DNA from: CAVSJO01 sp963728445
GTDB lineage: Bacteria > Gemmatimonadota > Gemmatimonadetes > Longimicrobiales > RSA9
Assembly: GCA_963728445.1 (NCBI GenBank)
Contig: CAVSJO010000004.1
Span: 372,001 to 436,000, forward strand
Direction of reading: 5' to 3'
DNA: 64,000 bases
The stretch's first letter is position 1; every line of letters begins with the position of its first letter. Below, one piece after another: positions 19,137-27,285 of this stretch. Below the pieces are notes generated by a model. The model was not told where the DNA came from. It searched no databases and saw nothing but the letters and a program-made list of their open reading frames with translations. The position numbers and the translations under genes are program-made.

Positions 19137-19370
19137 GTGTGGGCGCGGTGGCGGACGAGCGGCGGGTGGATAGCACCGGGCGGGTGGGGGGCCCTTCGGG
19201 CGTGGCGGAGCGAATCGCCACGTCCTGTGCCTGGCGGGTCGCCCGGCGGCTGGATATGACGCGCGCGGCCAGCCTGCCGAACCCATGGTGACTCCTGCCG
19301 GATTTTGCGGCTCGATCCGCCACGGAGGGTTCGAGAGGCCCTTCCGTGTCGAATCCTGCCGCGCCCGACG

Positions 19371-19520
19371 GGCGCACCCTCACGGCGGGGCGCACCCTCA
19401 CGGCGGGGCGCACCCTCCCGACGGGCGCACCCTCACGGGGGGGCGCACCCTCACGGCGGGGCGCACCCTCCCGACGGGCGCACCCTCACGGGGGGCGCAC
19501 CCTCACGGCGGCCCGTACCC
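19371..19520. repeat. GC-rich tandem repeat, about 15-16 bp unit with a higher-order period
   Basis: Eight copies plus one degenerate copy of GGCGCACCCTCACGG-type units. Every third unit reads CTCCCGAC instead of CTCACGGC, giving a higher-order repeat of roughly 48 bp. It lies just after the usp stop codon on the minus strand, with a C/G-rich low-complexity tail to 19590. Confidence 0.9.
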
Positions 19521-19590
19521 TCGCGCCCGCTCGCCGAAATCCGGCGCGCTGCGCCGCCGCCGCGCCGCCGCGCCGCCGCGCCGCGCGCGC

Positions 19591-20514
19591 TTACGCCGCG
19601 TGCCGGGACGCTTCCTTCGCGCTCGTCGCCCGACCGGACCGTCGCAGGGGCGGGGGCGCGGAGCGGGGCGGCACGAGGAGGACGTCGCCGGAGAAGCGGC
19701 GTGCGAGCTCGGCGGGAACGCCGCAGTAGCTGATCCGCTCGCGATACGTGTAGGCCACGCTGCCGAGCGCGAGGAGCTGGGCGTCGTCGTCGGCCGCGAC
19801 CTGCAGCAGCGACCCGACCGGCTCTCCTTCGAGCACCGTCTCCAGGATCTCCAGGCCCTTCCGCTCGCCGATCGCCTCGCGCACGCGCCGGAACTGCGTG
19901 GGCAGCGCCGCGACGTAGGAATCGGTCCATCCCCACAGCGACGCTGCGGGGAACTCGAGGCGCGGCAGGATGTGGGCGACGCGGAGCGTGCCGGGCTCGG
20001 CGAGGAGGGCGGCAGCGGCGCGCACGAGCGACGTCGTCGTCGGGCCGAAGTCGACGCCGACGACGGCCCGGCGCGGCAGCCCGCCGGCGTCCGGCCCCGC
20101 CAGCACGACGGGCACCCTGGAGGCCCGGGCCAGAGCCAGGATCTCGGTGCTGCAGCCGATCGTCCGCTCACAGCCGTTGCGGGCCATGATGAGGAGGTCG
20201 GCCCGGCGGTCCGCGGCGATCTCCAGGGCCTCACCGTAGGAGCCGGGCGCGACCGCGGTCCGCCAGCCCTGCGGAGGGGTCGGCGCGTCGCTGAGCTGTC
20301 GGGTGACGCGCTCGAGCAGCTCGTTCGCGCGGGCCTCCTCCACCTCCTCGACGTGAGGCAGGCCCGCGGCCACACCCTCGGGCACCGGCAGCGGCTGCAG
20401 CATGGCGAGCACGCGCACCGAGACGCCCTCGCGGGCGCCGAGAGAACCGGCGAGGTTGAGCGCGCCTGCGCTCGTCGGGCGGCCGTCCGTAACGGCCATG
20501 ATCCGCAGTCCCAT
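19591..20514 (-). CDS. Tandem universal stress protein
   Basis: 307 residues with two Usp-like alpha/beta domains (about 1-145 and 147-290). The first begins IMAVTDGRPTSAGALNLAGSLG and ends with the LLIMARNG ... IGCSTEILALARASRVPVVLAGPDAGG pattern. The second begins AVVGVDFGPTTTSLVRAAAALL and ends LLALGSVAYTYRERISYCGVPAELARRFSGDVLLVPP. Usp proteins bind nucleotides and accumulate under starvation, hypoxia or respiratory arrest. GAGAGG lies six bases before the ATG. It sits downstream of a PAS/GAF kinase and a NarL-type regulator, an arrangement reminiscent of hypoxia regulons. Confidence 0.88.
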   Translation of the reverse strand: MGLRIMAVTDGRPTSAGALNLAGSLGAREGVSVRVLAMLQPLPVPEGVAAGLPHVEEVEEARANELLERVTRQLSDAPTPPQGWRTAVAPGSYGEALEIAADRRADLLIMARNGCERTIGCSTEILALARASRVPVVLAGPDAGGLPRRAVVGVDFGPTTTSLVRAAAALLAEPGTLRVAHILPRLEFPAASLWGWTDSYVAALPTQFRRVREAIGERKGLEILETVLEGEPVGSLLQVAADDDAQLLALGSVAYTYRERISYCGVPAELARRFSGDVLLVPPRSAPPPLRRSGRATSAKEASRHAA

Positions 20515-20640
20515 GAGCTGCCTCTCCGTCGTGGAAAGCGCGGCGAGTGCCGCATCCTGGACCGGAAGCTACGGGTGCCGCCTCGAGCCCGTTGCCGGGA
20601 AAGCACGGAAAGGCTGTGGGATAGTGGCGGAAAGCGGGTG

Positions 20641-20655
20641 TGGGGGAACGCCCTA
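20641..20655 (-). promoter_or_regulatory. Candidate regulator box upstream of usp
   Basis: A 15-bp near-palindrome, TGGGGGAACGCCCTA, about 127 bp upstream of the usp ATG and overlapping the end of the kinase gene. It matches the pattern T-R-GGG-R-AA-NN-CCC-N-A also found at 24448, 24504 and (with one mismatch) 57506. Function is inferred. Confidence 0.35.
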
Positions 20656-22509
20656 CGCCGGCTCGGCTGCGTCGCCCGGGACCGCCGGCACGGTGAACCG
20701 TATGCGCGTGCCGCGACCCGGCTCGCTCTCGGCCTCGATGCTGCCACCGTGCGCGTCCACGATGCCCCGGGCGATGGCGAGGCCGAGGCCGGCGCCGTGC
20801 CGTCCCCGGCGGCGCGCCTGCCAGAATCGGTCGAAGACGTGGGGCAGCTCCTCGACGCCAATTCCGGCCCCCGTGTCGGCGACGGTGAAGCGGACCCACG
20901 GGCCCTCGGCCCGCGCGCTGACGGAGATGCGTCCCTCGTCGGTGAACTTCACGGCGTTGCCGAGGAGGTTCCCGAAGACCTGCATCATGCGATCGCGGTC
21001 GCAGCGGACGAAGGGCAGCTCCGGATCCAGGTCGGTGACGAGGGAGAGGGCCTTGTCCTCGATCAGGGGCTCGATCCGGGCGATGGCCTCGACCACCAGG
21101 GACTGGGGGGCGTGCCGCTCCCACTCCAGGCTCATCCGGCCCGCCTCCAGCCGCTGGACGTCCAGAAGGTCCCGGATGAGCCTCTGCATCTGCTCCGCGG
21201 ACTGGCGGATGCTGTCGAGGTGGGTCCACGGCTCGCGGGCGCGGTCCTCCTCCGGGACGGTTCGGAGGAGGAGGCGCGTGCCGATGAAGATCGCGCTCAG
21301 GGGGTTGCCGAGGTCGTGGGAGACCACCGAAAGCACTTCGTCGCGGGCCTTCAGCGCCTGCTGCGCGTCCCGGTACAGGCGGGCGTTGTCGACGGCGAGG
21401 GCCGCCCGCCGGGCGAGCTCCTCCGCCAGGTACGCCTCCTCACGGCCGAAGCGGCCCGGCTCGGCGGCGTAGAGGGCGACGGCGCCCGTCGTCGTTCCGC
21501 GGGCGATCAGCGGCGCGACGACGGCGGACGCGAAGCCCAGCTTCCGGAGCGCCTCCCGATGCTCGGGCGAGCGGACGATCGCGCCTTCCAGCGCTTCCGA
21601 GATGCGTGGGATCACCTCGACCTCACCGGTCTCCACCGCCGTGCGCGCCGGGTGCGGACCGTCCACGGGAGGCAGGCTCCGTAGCACGTCGAGGAACGGC
21701 TCCATCTCCGGATCCGAGCAGGCGAGGGCTTCCCTGCGGATCAGTCCCCTGTCGTCCAGGATGTAGACGGCGCACCAGTCGGCGAAGTCGGGGACCGGGA
21801 GTCGCGCGACCTCGTCCAGCGTGGTGCGATAGTCGAGGGACCCGGCGAGGACAGCGCCGGCGCGGGCCAGAAACCGCTGCGCCTCCTCCGCGCGGCGTCG
21901 CCGCGTGATGTCCCGGAGCACAACCGTGAGGATGAGGCGCTCGCCGACCCGGATCTTCGATATGGACGCTTCGGCCGGGAACTCCTCTCCGCTGCCGCGC
22001 AGCCCGACGATGTCCACGTCTCGCCGCTCCCCCATGCGGCGGGCCACCACCGGCGACTCGATGAACGTCCGGATGTGCCTCTCGTGCGCGTCCGAGAAGC
22101 GGGGCGGGATCAGCGTCGACAGGGGCTTGCCCAGCACGTCGTCGGCAGCGTACCCGAAGATCTGCTCCGCCCCGGTGTTGAAATCCGTGATGAGCTGGTC
22201 CCTGTCGACGCTGACGATCGCGTCCGAGGAGATGCCCACGATGCCGGCGAACTTGCTCCGGGAGAAGCGCAGCTCGGTCTCGGCCGCACTCCTGCGGCGC
22301 AGCAGCACGTAGAGCACGAACGCAAGGAGCAGCGCGAGGACGACGCTCGTCACCCACCCGAGCACGGAATCGGGGAGCGCGGCGAGGAGGAAGGGCGCCG
22401 GCAGCGCCGGCAGGATCACGCCGCCGCGCTCCGCGCCGGAGAGGCGGCGGAGACATCGCAGCGGCGCGCGTTCGGCGCTGTCGAACCGGGACGGGGACGG
22501 CACGGGCAT
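20653..22509 (-). CDS. PAS-GAF sensor histidine kinase
   Basis: 618 residues. One N-terminal membrane helix (about 49-70) is followed by a PAS domain (about 80-205, with GISSDAIVSVDRDQLITDFNTGAEQIFGY and the C-cap VVLRDITRRRRAEEA) and a GAF-like domain (about 215-375). The HisKA helix carries the phospho-acceptor histidine in VVSHDLGNPLSAI, and the HATPase_c domain has the N box (GNLLGNAVKFTDEG), G1 (DTGAGI) and G2 (GAGLGLAIARGIV). It autophosphorylates in response to an unknown cytoplasmic signal. It is a HisKA-type kinase, so the adjacent NarL-type regulator is not its obvious partner; no other response regulator is present. Confidence 0.9.
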   Translation of the reverse strand: MPVPSPSRFDSAERAPLRCLRRLSGAERGGVILPALPAPFLLAALPDSVLGWVTSVVLALLLAFVLYVLLRRRSAAETELRFSRSKFAGIVGISSDAIVSVDRDQLITDFNTGAEQIFGYAADDVLGKPLSTLIPPRFSDAHERHIRTFIESPVVARRMGERRDVDIVGLRGSGEEFPAEASISKIRVGERLILTVVLRDITRRRRAEEAQRFLARAGAVLAGSLDYRTTLDEVARLPVPDFADWCAVYILDDRGLIRREALACSDPEMEPFLDVLRSLPPVDGPHPARTAVETGEVEVIPRISEALEGAIVRSPEHREALRKLGFASAVVAPLIARGTTTGAVALYAAEPGRFGREEAYLAEELARRAALAVDNARLYRDAQQALKARDEVLSVVSHDLGNPLSAIFIGTRLLLRTVPEEDRAREPWTHLDSIRQSAEQMQRLIRDLLDVQRLEAGRMSLEWERHAPQSLVVEAIARIEPLIEDKALSLVTDLDPELPFVRCDRDRMMQVFGNLLGNAVKFTDEGRISVSARAEGPWVRFTVADTGAGIGVEELPHVFDRFWQARRRGRHGAGLGLAIARGIVDAHGGSIEAESEPGRGTRIRFTVPAVPGDAAEPA

Positions 22510-22572
22510 TTACGCCGGAAAGGTAGAGAATTCCGGGTCGCCGCGCCACGCCCCCCAGGGGCTGTTCCCGGG

Positions 22573-23232
22573 CTATTCCGGCTTCAGCAGACCCGTCTGC
22601 AGGGCGAAGCGGACGAGCTCGGAACGGTGGTTGAGCTGGAGCTTCTCCATGATGCGAGAGCGGTACGTATCCACCGTCTTCGGAGAGATGAACAGCTTCT
22701 CCCCGATCTCGCTGGAGGTGAAGCCCTCCGCGGTCATCGCCATGACGTCCCGCTCGCGGTCGCTGAGCCGGTCGAGGGGATCCTCCTCCTTCGGCTGGCG
22801 CTTCACACGGTAGCCCTGCAGCAGCAGCTTCGCCGCGTTGGGATAGAGGAATACCTCGTCCCGCGAGACGGTCCGGATCGCGTTCGTCAGGTCCTCGTCG
22901 GCGCTCGTCTTCCGGACGTAGCCGCTGCCCCCAGCCTCCAGGACGGGCAGCAGGTACTCCTCCTCGGTGTGCATCGTCAGAACGAGGACGCGGGTCCCCT
23001 GCTTCATGCCGGCGATCTCCTTCGTCGCCTCGAGCCCGTCCAGCTCGGGCATGGACAGGTCCATGACGATCACGTCCGGCTTCAGCTGCTTCGCCTTGTC
23101 GACGGCTTCCCTCCCGTTCGAGGCCTCCCCCACCACACGGAGGTCGGGCTCCGCCTCGAGCAGCGCCTTCAGCCCGGCCCGGAGCACTGCGTGGTCGTCG
23201 GCGATCACGATTCGAATCAGGTCATCCGGCAT
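22573..23232 (-). CDS. NarL/FixJ-family response regulator
   Basis: 219 residues. The receiver domain (about 1-122) has the acidic pocket IVIADDHAVLRAGL, the phospho-acceptor aspartate in VIVMDLSMPELDGLEAT, and the conserved T (VLVLTMHTEEEY) and K (GYVRKTS). The C-terminal LuxR-type HTH is LSDRERDVMAMTAEGFTSSEIGEKLFISPKTVDTYRSRIMEKL. The ATG at 23232 overlaps the end of the upstream kinase gene by 11 bp, so the two form a cognate pair. It probably regulates respiratory or stress genes nearby; a shared 15-bp box in the region is a candidate site. Confidence 0.94.
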   Translation of the reverse strand: MPDDLIRIVIADDHAVLRAGLKALLEAEPDLRVVGEASNGREAVDKAKQLKPDVIVMDLSMPELDGLEATKEIAGMKQGTRVLVLTMHTEEEYLLPVLEAGGSGYVRKTSADEDLTNAIRTVSRDEVFLYPNAAKLLLQGYRVKRQPKEEDPLDRLSDRERDVMAMTAEGFTSSEIGEKLFISPKTVDTYRSRIMEKLQLNHRSELVRFALQTGLLKPE

Positions 23233-24319
23233 GTGCCATCGTCTCCTCGATAGGGATCTCGACCTCCACGCGGGTGCCATGCCCCGGCTCGCTGTGGAAC
23301 TCGACGCGCCCCGACAGATACGCAGCGCGCTCCTGCATGCCCGCGAGCCCCAGGCCGCGGTCCGTCGTCTCCAGCACCTCGGCCACCCGGAAGCCCCGAC
23401 CGTCGTCCCGGACGACGATGCGCAGCCGGTCGTCGGTGCGCCGCACGATCACCTTCGCGTGCTTGGCGCCCGAGTGGAACGCGACGTTCGACAGGGCCGC
23501 CTGCACGATGCGGTACACCGCGAGCTCCGCTTCCTCCCGCAGCCGACCCTGCGACGCATCCGCCTCCACCTGGATTTCGATCCCGCTCCCGCTCGCCACC
23601 GAAGCGGCGTGGGAGCGGATGGCCGGGACCAGGCCGAGCATGTCCAGCGCCGGTGGCCGCAGTCCGATGGCGAAGGCACGCACCCGCTCCACGGCCACCG
23701 ACAGCTCCTCCCGGACCTCTTCAAGCACCTTCTGGCGCACGTCCTCGTCCGACGTGCTCCGCACGAGCCTGAGTCGGATCAGCAGCCCGGCGAGCGTCTG
23801 CGCCGTCTCGTCGTGGAGCTCCCGGGCGACCCGCTTGCGCTCCTCCTCCGCCGCGCTCAGCGCCCGCGCCGCGATCTCGCGCAGGCGCCGACGATACAGC
23901 CCCAGACTGTCGAGCATGCCGTTGAACGTGTGCGTCAGCCGCTCCAGGTCCCGATCCGCCAGCGGCGATTCCGGCACGCGCGCCTCCAGGTCGCCCTCGG
24001 CCACACGCACGGCGGTCGTCTCGAGCGCGTGCACGGGCCGCAGCGCAATCCAGACGATGGCGCCGTTGATCGCCAGCGTCAGCGCGAGCGCCCCGGCGGC
24101 GATCCCCAGCGTCAGCTCGATGGGTGACGCCGCCGGTCCCACGGCCGCCGCCCGCGCCGCGAGCACGCCGCTGGCGCACGCCGCAGCCACGACGATGAAC
24201 GCGTTCGCCGCCAGCACCTTCCAGAAGAGGCGCACGCCCAGCACTGCCCGAACGACGCCGGGGATCTCCGGCGGCGCGGGCGAGGACGCGTCCGCTTCTG
24301 TTGCAAGATAGGGGGACAT
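23222..24319 (-). CDS. NarX/DesK-type sensor histidine kinase
   Basis: 365 residues. Two transmembrane helices (about 30-55 and 70-92) are followed by a HAMP linker (RPVHALETTAVRVAEGDLEARV), then a HisKA_3 dimerisation domain with the histidine in EEERKRVARELHDETAQTLAGLL. The short HATPase_c domain has DDGRGF and GLGLAGMQERA. HisKA_3 kinases pair with NarL/LuxR-type regulators, here the overlapping gene at 22573. The region between the helices is short, so sensing may be within the membrane. The ATG at 24319 has GGAG upstream; the frame extends further but without homology. It is divergent from the cytochrome oxidase operon across a 272-bp gap. Confidence 0.91.
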   Translation of the reverse strand: MSPYLATEADASSPAPPEIPGVVRAVLGVRLFWKVLAANAFIVVAAACASGVLAARAAAVGPAASPIELTLGIAAGALALTLAINGAIVWIALRPVHALETTAVRVAEGDLEARVPESPLADRDLERLTHTFNGMLDSLGLYRRRLREIAARALSAAEEERKRVARELHDETAQTLAGLLIRLRLVRSTSDEDVRQKVLEEVREELSVAVERVRAFAIGLRPPALDMLGLVPAIRSHAASVASGSGIEIQVEADASQGRLREEAELAVYRIVQAALSNVAFHSGAKHAKVIVRRTDDRLRIVVRDDGRGFRVAEVLETTDRGLGLAGMQERAAYLSGRVEFHSEPGHGTRVEVEIPIEETMAHAG

Positions 24320-24447
24320 CGCTCTCCGTTCGCGCGTTCCGCGGCGGCGCCCTTCGCCCGATCCCCGTTCGGGCCGCGCCTCTGCAGCGTTCGGAAAACT
24401 GTCGCCCGTGCGCAAGCCTCCGCCGTCGGGGTGCGGTGGAATCGCTG

Positions 24448-24462
24448 TCGGGCATTTCCCCA
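24448..24462 (-). promoter_or_regulatory. Candidate regulator box 1 in the kinase/oxidase divergent region
   Basis: On the minus strand TGGGGAAATGCCCGA, a 15-bp near-palindrome 129 bp upstream of the kinase ATG at 24319. It resembles the boxes at 24504, 20641 and 57506. It lies within a larger imperfect inverted repeat (GGCATTT with AAATGCC, flanking CCCCACACGGGTGGGG). Confidence 0.35.
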
Positions 24463-24503
24463 CACGGGTGGGGACGTCCGGAAAATGCCGATCCCACCGA
24501 GAA

Positions 24504-24518
24504 TGGGGGTTTCCCCTA
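24504..24518 (-). promoter_or_regulatory. Candidate regulator box 2 upstream of the oxidase operon
   Basis: TAGGGGAAACCCCCA on the minus strand. Its centre lies about 43 bp before the start expected from a TAGACT -10 element at 24542-24547, and there is no -35 hexamer. That is the position of a class II activator site. The distances are read from sequence; the role is inference. Confidence 0.4.
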
Positions 24519-24591
24519 CAGCCCGGGGCCCGTCACCCGCGTAGACTTCGGCCCGCGCGTACGGCCGTCAAGGACCTGCGACCGGAAGATC

Positions 24592-24849
24592 ATGGATCAG
24601 ACGCCGGAATCGAAGACGGAATCGAAGCGGTTGATCGCCCTGCTGGTGGGCTTTATCGTGGTGGCCGGTCCCGTTGCCGGCTTCATATGGCACGAGCTCA
24701 GCGAGGCGCTGCTCGGTCGACCCCACCGCGGGCCGCTGCTCATCGCACTTGCTCTCGTGGTCTTCTTCTTCATCGGCCTCTCACGCCTGGGCCGCAGGCT
24801 CGGCGGCGGGGAGGACGGATCCAGATCCCCGGAACAGGAGGCACCGTGA
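24592..24849 (+). CDS. Small two-helix membrane protein heading the oxidase operon
   Basis: 85 residues; family not recognised. Two predicted transmembrane helices (about 14-32 and 45-61, LIALLVGFIVVAGPVAGFIW and LLIALALVVFFFIGLSRL) are joined by a short loop with HEL, and the tail is charged (GGGEDGSRSPEQEAP). Its stop overlaps the GTG start of the subunit IIa gene. First place in a ba3 oxidase operon suggests an assembly or accessory subunit. GGAAG precedes the ATG. Confidence 0.7.
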   Translation: MDQTPESKTESKRLIALLVGFIVVAGPVAGFIWHELSEALLGRPHRGPLLIALALVVFFFIGLSRLGRRLGGGEDGSRSPEQEAP

Positions 24850-25007
24850 GCGGCGACGGAGCTGAGCGGGCCCATCCGACGGAGGGCACACCCTCCCCGG
24901 ACGAGGCGAACTTCACCCCCCGCGGCGCGATGTTCTTCGCCGTCATCTTCCTCGTCCTGATGATCGCCATCTGGGGGACGATGTACTTCACCCTCCTGGA
25001 TCGGTAG
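24846..25007 (+). CDS. Cytochrome c oxidase subunit IIa-like protein
   Basis: 53 residues from a GTG start with a perfect AGGAGG four bases upstream. A single transmembrane helix (RGAMFFAVIFLVLMIAIWGTMYFTLLDR) matches the layout of the tiny subunit IIa of Thermus-type ba3 oxidase, a single-helix protein that packs against subunits I and II. The N-terminal half is hydrophilic. It is followed seven bases later by the subunit II gene. Such small subunits are often missed in annotation; the assignment rests on position and helix pattern. Confidence 0.75.
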   Translation: MSGDGAERAHPTEGTPSPDEANFTPRGAMFFAVIFLVLMIAIWGTMYFTLLDR

Positions 25008-25013
25008 GCCGTC

Positions 25014-25487
25014 ATGAGCGACAAGGTCCATCAGTACGAGACGGCGTTCCTGAAGATCACGGCCGGCCTGCTCGTGATCTTCTTCGGTGCGCTGATGTAC
25101 TCGGCGTTCGTGATGGGAATCGGCGTGGAGGGCGAGAACGGGCACGTCGACCCGAACGCGGTGGGGCAGACGCCGCCGTTCGACGAGCCGGGCGTTCACC
25201 AGACGGGGCCGAATACCTACGACGTGGTGGTGATCGGCCAGGCGTGGCAGTTCCGGCCGGCGGAGATCCACGTGCCCCGGGGCGCCGAGCTCCACTTCAT
25301 CGCCACCTCGCAGGACGTGATCCACGGCTTCAACCTCGAGGGCACGAGCGTGAACATGATGCTGATCCCGGGCCAGATATCGGAGATGGACTACCGGTTC
25401 GACGAGCCGGGCGAGCACCTGCTGATCTGTCACGAGTACTGCGGCCTGGGCCACCACACCATGGCGGGGAAGGTGGTGGTCGAATGA
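25014..25487 (+). CDS. coxB: ba3-type cytochrome c oxidase subunit II
   Basis: 157 residues. One N-terminal membrane helix (about 15-35) is followed by a cupredoxin domain. The dinuclear CuA ligands are all present: H104 (QDVIHGF), and C139, E141, C143, H147 and M150 in CHEYCGLGHHTM. It accepts electrons from cytochrome c and passes them to subunit I. The single helix and short length are typical of B-family (ba3) oxidases and unlike A-family CoxB with two helices. The stop overlaps the subunit I start (ATGA). Confidence 0.95.
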   Translation: MSDKVHQYETAFLKITAGLLVIFFGALMYSAFVMGIGVEGENGHVDPNAVGQTPPFDEPGVHQTGPNTYDVVVIGQAWQFRPAEIHVPRGAELHFIATSQDVIHGFNLEGTSVNMMLIPGQISEMDYRFDEPGEHLLICHEYCGLGHHTMAGKVVVE

Positions 25488-27184
25488 GCACCGCCACGCT
25501 TCCGGAGGTGCCGTCCACCGGCACGCCCGTCGTCCACGATGCGGCCGGGTTCGAGCTGCCCGCCGTCCAGCGGGGTCTGATCCGGTGGATGCTCTACATC
25601 GGGTTCGCCGCCCTCTCGGTGGGCATCATCAACGGTCTCGGCCAGGCGCTCAGCTACGCGCACATCGACATCCTGAAGTACTTCCCGGGCATGCGGACGT
25701 ACTACCAGGGGCTGACGGTGCACGGGGTCTTCAACGCCATCGTGCTGACCTTCACGTTCGCGAACGGGTTCCTGGCCCTGACGACGGCGCGGGGTCTGGG
25801 ACGGAAGCTGAACGGCGGGCTGCTCTGGGCGACGTTCCTGAGCACCGTGCTCGGCGTCGTGCTGGCTTCGTACGCCATGTTCTCGGGCCAGGCCAGCGTG
25901 CTCTACACGTTCTACGCGCCGCTCCAGGCTCACTGGACCTACTACCTCGGCCTGGCGCTGCTCGTCATCAGCACATGGCTGACGTCCCTAAACCTCTACC
26001 TGGCCATCGGCGGCTGGCGCAAGGAGCATCCGGGGGAGCCGATTCCGCTGCTCGCCTACATCTCTGCAGCGACGTACGTGATGTGGGACCTGGCGTCGGT
26101 CGGCATCGCCGTCGAGGTCGTGGGCTTCCTGCTGCCGTGGTCGCTGGGGCTGATCGACCGGGTCGATCCGCTTTTCACCCGGACGCTCTTCTGGTACTCC
26201 GGCCATCCCATCGTCTACTTCTGGCTGCTGCCTGCGTACGTCTCCTGGTACGCGCTGGTCCCCCGGCAGGCCGGGGGTGCGCTGTGGAGCGATCAGCTCA
26301 CGCGCCTCGTGTTCGCCCTGTTCATCGTGCTCTCGACGCCCACGGGCTTCCACCATCAGTACACGGATCCTGGCATCCCGTCGGGCATGAAGCTCGTGCA
26401 CGCGGTCATGACGTTCGGCGTGTTCTTCCCCAGCGTCATCACGGCGTTCAGCCTGCTGGCGGCGCTGGAGCTCGCGGGCCGCAGACGGGGCGCGACCGGG
26501 ATCGTCGACTGGTTCTTCAAGCTGCCCTGGGGAGACCCATCGGTGTCCGCCCAGCTCATGGCCATGCTCGTGTTCGTGCTGGGTGGCATCACCGGCCTGG
26601 TGAACGCCAGCTACGCCATCAACCGCGTGATCCACAACACGGCGTGGGTGCCCGGCCACTTCCACATGACCGTCGGGACGGCCGTCGCGCTGACGATCAT
26701 GGGCGTGGCCTACTGGCTGGTTCCGTATCTGACGGACAGGGAGCTGTGGGGACGGAAGCTGGCCGTCGCGCAGACGTGGCTGTACTTCATCGGCGTCCTC
26801 GTCTTCGCCCGCGGCATGATCTCGGGCGGACTGGAGGGCATGCCGCGCCGCACAGAGATCGTTGCGGCCACGTACGGGAAGCCGAGCTGGCACCTCGCCG
26901 GGATCCTGACGGGCATCGGCGGCTCCATGATGTTCGCCGCCGGCATGCTCTTCTTCCTGGTCATCCTCGGCACGATCTTCTTCGGCCGGAAGGGCGGCGG
27001 CCCGAAGGACCTGCCGTTCACGACGACCGTCACGGCGCCGGAACCCGGCGGCGGGCGTCTGAAGCTCGACAACCTGTGGCTGTGGGCCGGCATCGGGATC
27101 GTGCTGATCCTGATCGCGTACGGACCGTTCCTCATCCACTACCTGCCCCTTCACCCCCGCTCCACGCCGTTCAAGCTGTTCTGA
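25484..27184 (+). CDS. coxA: ba3-type cytochrome c oxidase subunit I
   Basis: 566 residues with about 13 transmembrane helices. The low-spin haem ligand is the H of LTVHGVFNAI. The Cu-B site has the cross-linked His-Tyr pair in SGHPIVYFWLLPAY, then HH in TGFHHQYTDPG. The two haem ligands are in WVPGHFHMTVGTAVA. The tyrosine four residues after the histidine marks the B-family oxygen-reducing oxidases, which have high oxygen affinity and use only one (K-type) proton path. No subunit III or haem-synthesis genes follow; a hairpin terminator lies 42 bp downstream. Confidence 0.96.
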   Translation: MSTATLPEVPSTGTPVVHDAAGFELPAVQRGLIRWMLYIGFAALSVGIINGLGQALSYAHIDILKYFPGMRTYYQGLTVHGVFNAIVLTFTFANGFLALTTARGLGRKLNGGLLWATFLSTVLGVVLASYAMFSGQASVLYTFYAPLQAHWTYYLGLALLVISTWLTSLNLYLAIGGWRKEHPGEPIPLLAYISAATYVMWDLASVGIAVEVVGFLLPWSLGLIDRVDPLFTRTLFWYSGHPIVYFWLLPAYVSWYALVPRQAGGALWSDQLTRLVFALFIVLSTPTGFHHQYTDPGIPSGMKLVHAVMTFGVFFPSVITAFSLLAALELAGRRRGATGIVDWFFKLPWGDPSVSAQLMAMLVFVLGGITGLVNASYAINRVIHNTAWVPGHFHMTVGTAVALTIMGVAYWLVPYLTDRELWGRKLAVAQTWLYFIGVLVFARGMISGGLEGMPRRTEIVAATYGKPSWHLAGILTGIGGSMMFAAGMLFFLVILGTIFFGRKGGGPKDLPFTTTVTAPEPGGGRLKLDNLWLWAGIGIVLILIAYGPFLIHYLPLHPRSTPFKLF

Positions 27185-27225
27185 GCGGCGACGGCTTGCG
27201 GTGCTCGCGAGGCGGGCACACTCTT

Positions 27226-27256
27226 CCGGGGCGGCAGGTCTGCCGCCCCGGATTTC
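27226..27256 (+). terminator. Hairpin terminator after the oxidase operon
   Basis: A perfect 11-bp stem (CCGGGGCGGCA with its complement) with a 4-base loop, followed by ATTTCATT. The U-tract is weak but the stem is very stable. Confidence 0.7.
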
Positions 27257-27285
27257 ATTACGAAAACGACGAATCGGAGGTCGCG

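Larger units (their letters stand above)
18911..19590. other. 680-bp intergenic stretch with two tandem-repeat arrays
   Basis: No gene is supported here. The frames that stay open encode only repeated A/P/R/T strings produced by short tandem repeats, with no ribosome-binding site. It holds the two arrays described separately and about 230 bp of unremarkable GC-rich sequence between them. The upstream region of the unknown gene (start 18907) must lie at the left end, but no convincing promoter was found. Confidence 0.6.

Noticed and set aside
18907..19413. Open frames through the tandem arrays encoding A/P/R/T repeats.
   Set aside because: They follow from the repeat unit alone, lack ribosome-binding sites, and exist on both strands.
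19001..19520. Possible CRISPR array.
   Set aside because: Units are 14-16 bp and directly adjacent, with no unique spacers and no cas genes nearby.
25585..27285. A frame running from the oxidase subunit I region into the DUF5916 gene.
   Set aside because: It crosses a terminator hairpin and is out of phase with subunit I; the GTG at 27286 has a good ribosome-binding site and a signal peptide.
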